This document shows, piece after piece, positions 59,040-64,000 of a stretch of 64,000 nt of DNA. Source of the stretch: Luzula sylvatica (taxonomy: Eukaryota > Streptophyta > Magnoliopsida > Poales > Juncaceae); NCBI GenBank assembly GCA_946800325.1, contig OX326959.1, positions 11,934,862 through 11,998,861 of the forward strand, written 5' to 3'. A program made the translations under genes and the position numbers. The notes under the pieces were generated by a model, which was given only the letters and a program-made list of their open reading frames with translations, was not told the origin of the DNA and searched no databases. Each line of letters opens with the position of its first letter. Position 1 is the first letter of the stretch.

Positions 59040-62000
59040 TAGACTTAAAGGAACGTGTTGGACACGGAAATGGTAGATTCGGGGCTCGAGGCTTTGGCTT
59101 TAGAGAAAGCCGGATTCGATAAACTTAAGAAGGAATCGAACAATATTACGTGCCTTGTGGTGGCATGTATAGACGCAAATTTCTCAAAATTGTTTGAGAA
59201 TTCGGGTGTATATGAAAGTAAAACACAACGCTCAAGAAATAGTTTCAAGAGCTAGAGCGCGTTGAATGACTCAATGCGGCTCAAAGAGTAGGTTAATTTT
59301 GAGACGCCTTATGGGTCTTTGATTAACACTCGTGTGTTTATGGTACGAGATTTGATCTTCGTGACCGAATATCATATGCATTCGATAGATAAGTCGATCC
59401 CGAAATTGCATTTGATGCGATGGAAATTTGAATAGGAGATACTTAGAGTTTCTGGGGAATCCAAAGCATAAAGATGCATGGATGTCCTTGTAATTCAAAA
59501 GCGGGATCGAAAGAAATGTATGTCTAAGGGTATTTTGGAAAATGTTTTCCAAAATGGAGAGTTCGGACAAAGAGTTGTCCAAACTAGTGACTCAAAGAAT
59601 GATGAAATCCGAGGAGGATTAAACCTAGAAGTTGATTGCTTCCTTTGGCATTGCCGTTTTAGCTATATAAACAAGACTCGCGTATCTAGATTCCATGTGA
59701 TGGATTGCTAGAATCATCCGAATTAGATTCGATTGATTAATGCGATACTTATTTATTAGGCAAGATGACAATGGCATCATTCTCCAAAGGTTGGAGAAAG
59801 ATCCAACGAATTATTGGAAATTACATTTAGATGTAATGTTCCGATAAGTTCCGAGGCAAGAGGAGGCTATCGGTATTTTGTTACGTTTATGGACGGTCAA
59901 AGTAGATATGAAAATATTTATTTAATGCGTGCCGAAATGGAGACTTTTGAAAGGTTCAAAGAGTTTCAAAAACGAAATACGAAATCAACTAAGCAAGAAA
60001 ATCAAAGCTTTTCGATAGGATCGAGAAGGCGAGTATTTGAGCTAAACCTTTCGATAGGATCGAAGAGGCGATATTTGAGTTATGAATATTGATGATCATT
60101 TATGATTGTGGAATCGTTTCACGATTGCCTTTATTCGGAACATTGAGATGTGTCCGAAAAGAGGAAATGAACGCATGTTGGACATGGTTCGATAAATGAT
60201 GAGTCAATAAGATCTCCCAAAAATGTTTTGGGGATACGCCCTTGAGACAGTGGCACTAATGAATGGTTGCATATAAGATATGAACCATAAACCTTCTAAT
60301 CGGTACAAAAGACGCCATATGAGATATGGATCGGAATGGTTCCGAAGTTGTCACTTGTACAGATTTGAGGATGTGAGTGTATTTCGAAATTTGTTTCGGT
60401 TAAACTCAATCCCAAATCTGGAAATTGTTCGTTTATCCTTAAGGAAACTAAAGGGTATTAGTTCTAACGTCCCAACGAAAATGAGATTTTCGTGGCTCGA
60501 AGAGATGCCTTCTTGGAGGAGGACTAGATGCGCACAAGTTTGGAACTTGGTGCCATTTATCTCTATGCGGGCTAGTGGGAGTAGAATAAATCTCGAAAGA
60601 GTTCGAGATCTGAAAATGAACATTGTACCGATGAAAGTTGACATGGCTTCATCAAGAATTGATGAACGCAAGTCGAACACACAAAGGAATTTTTCGTAGA
60701 TTTAGTAGGCTATATCATAAGCCGGTAAATACGGATTTATCGTGGCTAATGATGTTAGATCGAAATCATATGATGATTCGATATCCTACAAGGATGCTAT
60801 GAAAAGTTGATTCCACATGACATGGTGTCATGAAATCTGAGATTCGATCCATGTAAATTATCAAGTTTAGAACTTGATTTCATTACTTTCTGGGTTAGAC
60901 CCGTGAAATGTGAGTGAGTTTTTCAAGATGAAGAACCGGCATGGATAGGAATACGCATATATGTAAAGCGAGGCTTTTTGCGAAAAGTTTCATGCAATTC
61001 ATAGTCGGACTATGAAGAAACGTTTTCGCTTGTTGCCATGCTTTCACATTCTCGAAATTCTGCTTGCCATGGTCGCGTATTATGAATATGTGATGTGGCA
61101 AAATGAATGTCAAAACCGAATTTCTTGACAGAAATTTTATGAAAGGATGTGTACTTGACACAACCTTACGGTTTTGTCGATTCATAAGAATCGGGGATAA
61201 GATATGCACGCTTTAACGATCCATATGATGGATTAGAGAAAGCTTCTCGGAATTGGAATATTCGTTTTTGACGAAGTTATAAACTGTTATAAAATTGTCG
61301 AAACGAATGGAAACTTTGTGTACACATGAAGGTTAGTGGGAGCTGCGTTATATTTCTTGTAACGACAAAGGATTTAGACGAGACCGCTTATGAAATAAGC
61401 GTGAAGATCTATAGGATAGATCTAAGAAGTTCCTCGTTCTATTTTATAGCACATATATCGACATATTGTTGAAAATGGTTTTCAACATGTAAACTCCTTG
61501 GAGGAGTTAAATCGAAATGTCGAATGACAGAAATTTTCAACGGCTCGATGTGAGACATCAAACAGTGCGAAAAGTAATAATATGATGCCTTACATTTTGA
61601 TGTTAGGATCTATTATATCTGTCATGATATGTATGTGGCTATCTGTCGTACAAATAGAGCGTCTAATTCACCTTCAATACAAATAAACTCTTGTGAATGT
61701 ATAATGGTTATACAAATATATACATAATGGTTATGTATATTTAAACCCATCGAGATTTGTATTGATAGCGGTGAGGTTTATCCTTGAATACTTTGCGAAA
61801 GAATTCAGGATTTTTTATCTATAATGGTGTGGAGGACGTGTTGGTTATAAAGAGATATAACAACAACAGTTTCCAAAGATTAAGCACGTCCAAATATGTA
61901 GCACGACTTTCGATCACAAAGTGTGTACATGTTTTGCTTAAATGAAAACTCGGTTATGTGGAAAGGTTCCACAAGACCAATAGTTTATGATTCTATTTAC

Positions 62001-62380
62001 GGAAGCGAGTATATTGCGGTTATTAATCGCAAAAAGAAGTGGTATGGATCAAGGATACATGACCAAACTCTCGTAGCCACGAGTTATCGGATTTATGGTT
62101 GTTTATTGCGTGAAACGCAATAGTACAAGCCAAAAATGCCGAGGTCACAACCACTTCTAACTAATACTCAGAAAATTTCATTGATCCATGAAATTTTGCG
62201 AAAAGATGTGATCGTGGGTATTGGAAATGTTCCAATCCTGCAGAAGATTAACACTAGCGGGAACGTGCGGACCCGTTTACAAAACCGCTCTCTCTAGTCG
62301 CGCGTGACTGTCATGCGATGACTATGGGTATGGAGATACCTAGAGGAGGAAGAAGAGAGTAGAGTGTAGCTATCTAATAC
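59040..62380 (+). pseudogene. Decayed copia gag-pol
   Basis: Recognisable pieces in shifting frames: gag-like at 59,055-59,250; gag-pre-integrase FLWHCRFSYINKTRVS at about 59,640; integrase core EARGGYRYFVTFMDGQSRY with IYLMR and ERFKEF at 59,845-59,970; DLPKMFWGYALETVALMN near 60,210; RT motif ILLAMVAYYEYVMWQNE near 61,050; RNase H FCLNENSVMWKGSTRP...GSEYIAV at 61,930-62,020. The catalytic YVDD of RT and the first Asp of integrase are not found intact. Stops and frameshifts occur between all pieces. Confidence 0.85.
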
Positions 62381-63529
62381 GATAGTCCTCGCAGGTTGTG
62401 GGTATGGAGATACCCATAGGTAAACGTTGTATCACCCAAATACTTAGTCCATATGAATGTATCCCTTTTAAAAATTTTGTTTACTTAAATTTTCATGCAT
62501 TCACCTTATATGAAAACTGTGTGCGGGTTGTGTAATATGATTGTTACATGAACCCTGATTTGAGCTTGTGTGGACGTCGACATGGTTGAGGACCATGTGC
62601 AGCGAAACCGTCACACTTAAAGTGTCATTTCTAAACATCCCTAGTCGCGGGTCAGTTTGCTTAAGAGAGAAGCATTACTATTACAAGGGAATAGACTGAA
62701 CGCGTACACTAGTACGTTAGCCGAGGAGATGATTATGTTTTGCTAATCATGGGACAAGGTGTTTGTCGAATCGGGAACGTAGATATATGTTAGGTTACAT
62801 GTATTGGATATGACCGAAGCCGCGAGACCATGACATGGTTTAGTCATTATAGATGGACTTGCGACGGATGGGGTTTTAGATTCTTCATACTTGAGGGGAT
62901 CATTGATTGCGTTACGTGCGTAACACAATGCTTTGATATGATCTTACGCTCACCGTAACAGGGAGTTAAAAGGGTCATCATTGGGTATTGTCCGAAACAC
63001 GGAATTCAATGTGAGTCTCCAAGATAGGAATTGTTTATTCCGAAAGGAAGAGATATCTCTTAGGTGCCGCTCGATGAGTCGATTAACGAAAACCGTGGCC
63101 ACGGTCAATGATATTAATGGTTAATATCGATTGAAATTTGTTAACTCAACTCGGAATCGGGGAATAAGTGTAGTTAATCAAATTATAAGGATGACTATTA
63201 CCATGCCTTTTGATTAACGGATATCGTAAACAAGAGAACTAGTAACCGCTATTCGAGATAGGCACAATGATCACAATCATTTTTCGTTTAACATGGGTAG
63301 CTATAATGGAGTAACTAGATCCCGCTCATGAGCTTGTAGGCATTGGAAACAACCTACTACCATCGTTAAGTCGAACCTACATGGTCACACAACGAGTCGT
63401 ACTAAGTCGGGCTTGATCATAAAATCGGCACATTGGATGTGCATAGCTTGGTATTCGATACGCGAGCTATATTCTCTAAAATCGTGCGTATTGGATATGC
63501 ATGAGTACCTTTTAGGTAGATCTGAAATT
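62381..63529 (+). other. 3' non-coding region of copia element
   Basis: About 1.1 kb between the RNase H remains and the polypurine tract with no recognisable domain. GGGTATGGAGATACC is repeated at 62,327 and 62,402. Confidence 0.5.
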
Positions 63530-63540
63530 GAGTGGGAGAC
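63530..63540 (+). other. Polypurine tract
   Basis: GAGTGGGAGAC immediately before the TG of the 3' LTR, in the position where plus-strand DNA synthesis is primed. Confidence 0.8.
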
Positions 63541-64000
63541 TGAAAGAAATACAGTTTCGGATCAACCGTAAAAGTGTACACAAGGATAAACGAATGTAGT
63601 CGTACATTCGTGGCCATAACTTTCAGTGGGAAAATCCAATTAGAATGGTTCAAATTGGGTTAGATAGATAATGAGATTATCTACAACCTTAATATAGAAA
63701 TATATTTCATATGAACGAAGTATAAGTGTCGTTTCTGTGAAATACCGAAAGGGTGCAACAGTATGACATACAGTTAGTAAACCAGTCATAACTTTTGCAT
63801 ACAAACTCCAATTGGGCTGGGCCAAATTGGGTTGTGTAGATAATAATATTATCTACAACTTTCGTGTTGGTTGATTTTCTGTCAGAGAAATTTATCAATT
63901 TCGTCTGGACAGAATACTGAACAGGTTCATACAGTTTTCTGTGTGAAAGGGTGTATATTGGATATACATGCCTTTTGGCTAATCATTATCCTATTTAGGT
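63541..64000 (+). repeat. 3' LTR (first 460 bp)
   Basis: Colinear with 56463-56922; differs by eye at three positions (63,693, 63,848 and 63,985 approximately). Expected to end about 550 bp beyond the window. Confidence 0.92.

Larger units (their letters stand above)
56463..64000 (+). mobile_element. Ty1/copia LTR retrotransposon, runs off window
   Basis: The 5' LTR is 56463-57473; PBS at 57475; decayed gag-pol; polypurine tract GAGTGGGAGAC just before 63,541; the 3' LTR from 63,541 continues past the end. Domain order is gag-like, gag-pre-integrase, integrase, reverse transcriptase, RNase H, the copia order (integrase before RT). All frames carry stops and frameshifts, so the element is non-autonomous. 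The two LTRs differ at only 3 of the 460 comparable bases. Confidence 0.92.

Noticed and set aside
1..64000. A functional gene cluster, CRISPR array or bacterial operon
   Set aside because: The genes are intron-containing, belong to unrelated processes and alternate in strand. The repeats are transposons, satellite or duplications, with no spacer-repeat structure of CRISPR type.

Overview
The window looks like nuclear DNA of a flowering plant, most likely a eudicot. Genes have many introns with GT/AG borders, and intergenic DNA is very AT-rich. Plant-type families are present: a two-domain GTP cyclohydrolase I, a type-C response regulator, a cyclin C and a plant pyruvate decarboxylase. Every major class of plant transposon is represented. 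No species can be named from sequence alone. All gene models and similarities were read by eye; nothing was searched.

Layout. 1-8.4 kb is a tandem array of about four diverged copies of one ~2.4 kb unit, with a fifth fragment at 11.4-11.8 kb next to the 3' end of the decarboxylase gene. Each copy carries different insertions (a Mutator-type MITE, a SINE, a Helitron, a TIR element, LINE pieces), and the other copies serve as empty sites. 8.58-11.09 kb is a 2.5 kb Mutator-like element with 9-bp target duplications. 12.1-14.9 kb holds pyruvate decarboxylase (-, seven exons). 15-20 kb holds duplicated AT-rich DNA and hAT-like remnants. 20.04-22.2 kb is a complete-looking PIF/Harbinger transposon with an intact transposase. 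23.9-25.05 kb is a Helitron-like element packed with a short T-rich repeat.

25.7-39.7 kb is the gene-rich core: GTP cyclohydrolase I (+), cyclin C (-), a short FHA protein (-), a trypsin-fold protein (+), a small membrane protein (+) and a secreted cysteine-containing protein (-). These belong to unrelated pathways (folate synthesis, Mediator kinase module, phosphothreonine recognition and others) and do not form a functional cluster. 40-47 kb is duplicated intergenic DNA with a long (AT)n tract. A type-C response regulator (+) sits at 48.05-48.5 kb.

48.84-55.9 kb is a satellite array of ~178-bp monomers arranged as four-monomer higher-order repeats of ~710 bp, interrupted by one fold-back MITE. 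It abuts an inverted old copia LTR (55.92-56.46 kb), which is itself interrupted by a ~8 kb Ty1/copia element (56,463 to beyond the window end). That element has nearly identical LTRs, a decayed pol and an unusual array of 15 copies of a 16-bp palindrome downstream of the primer binding site.
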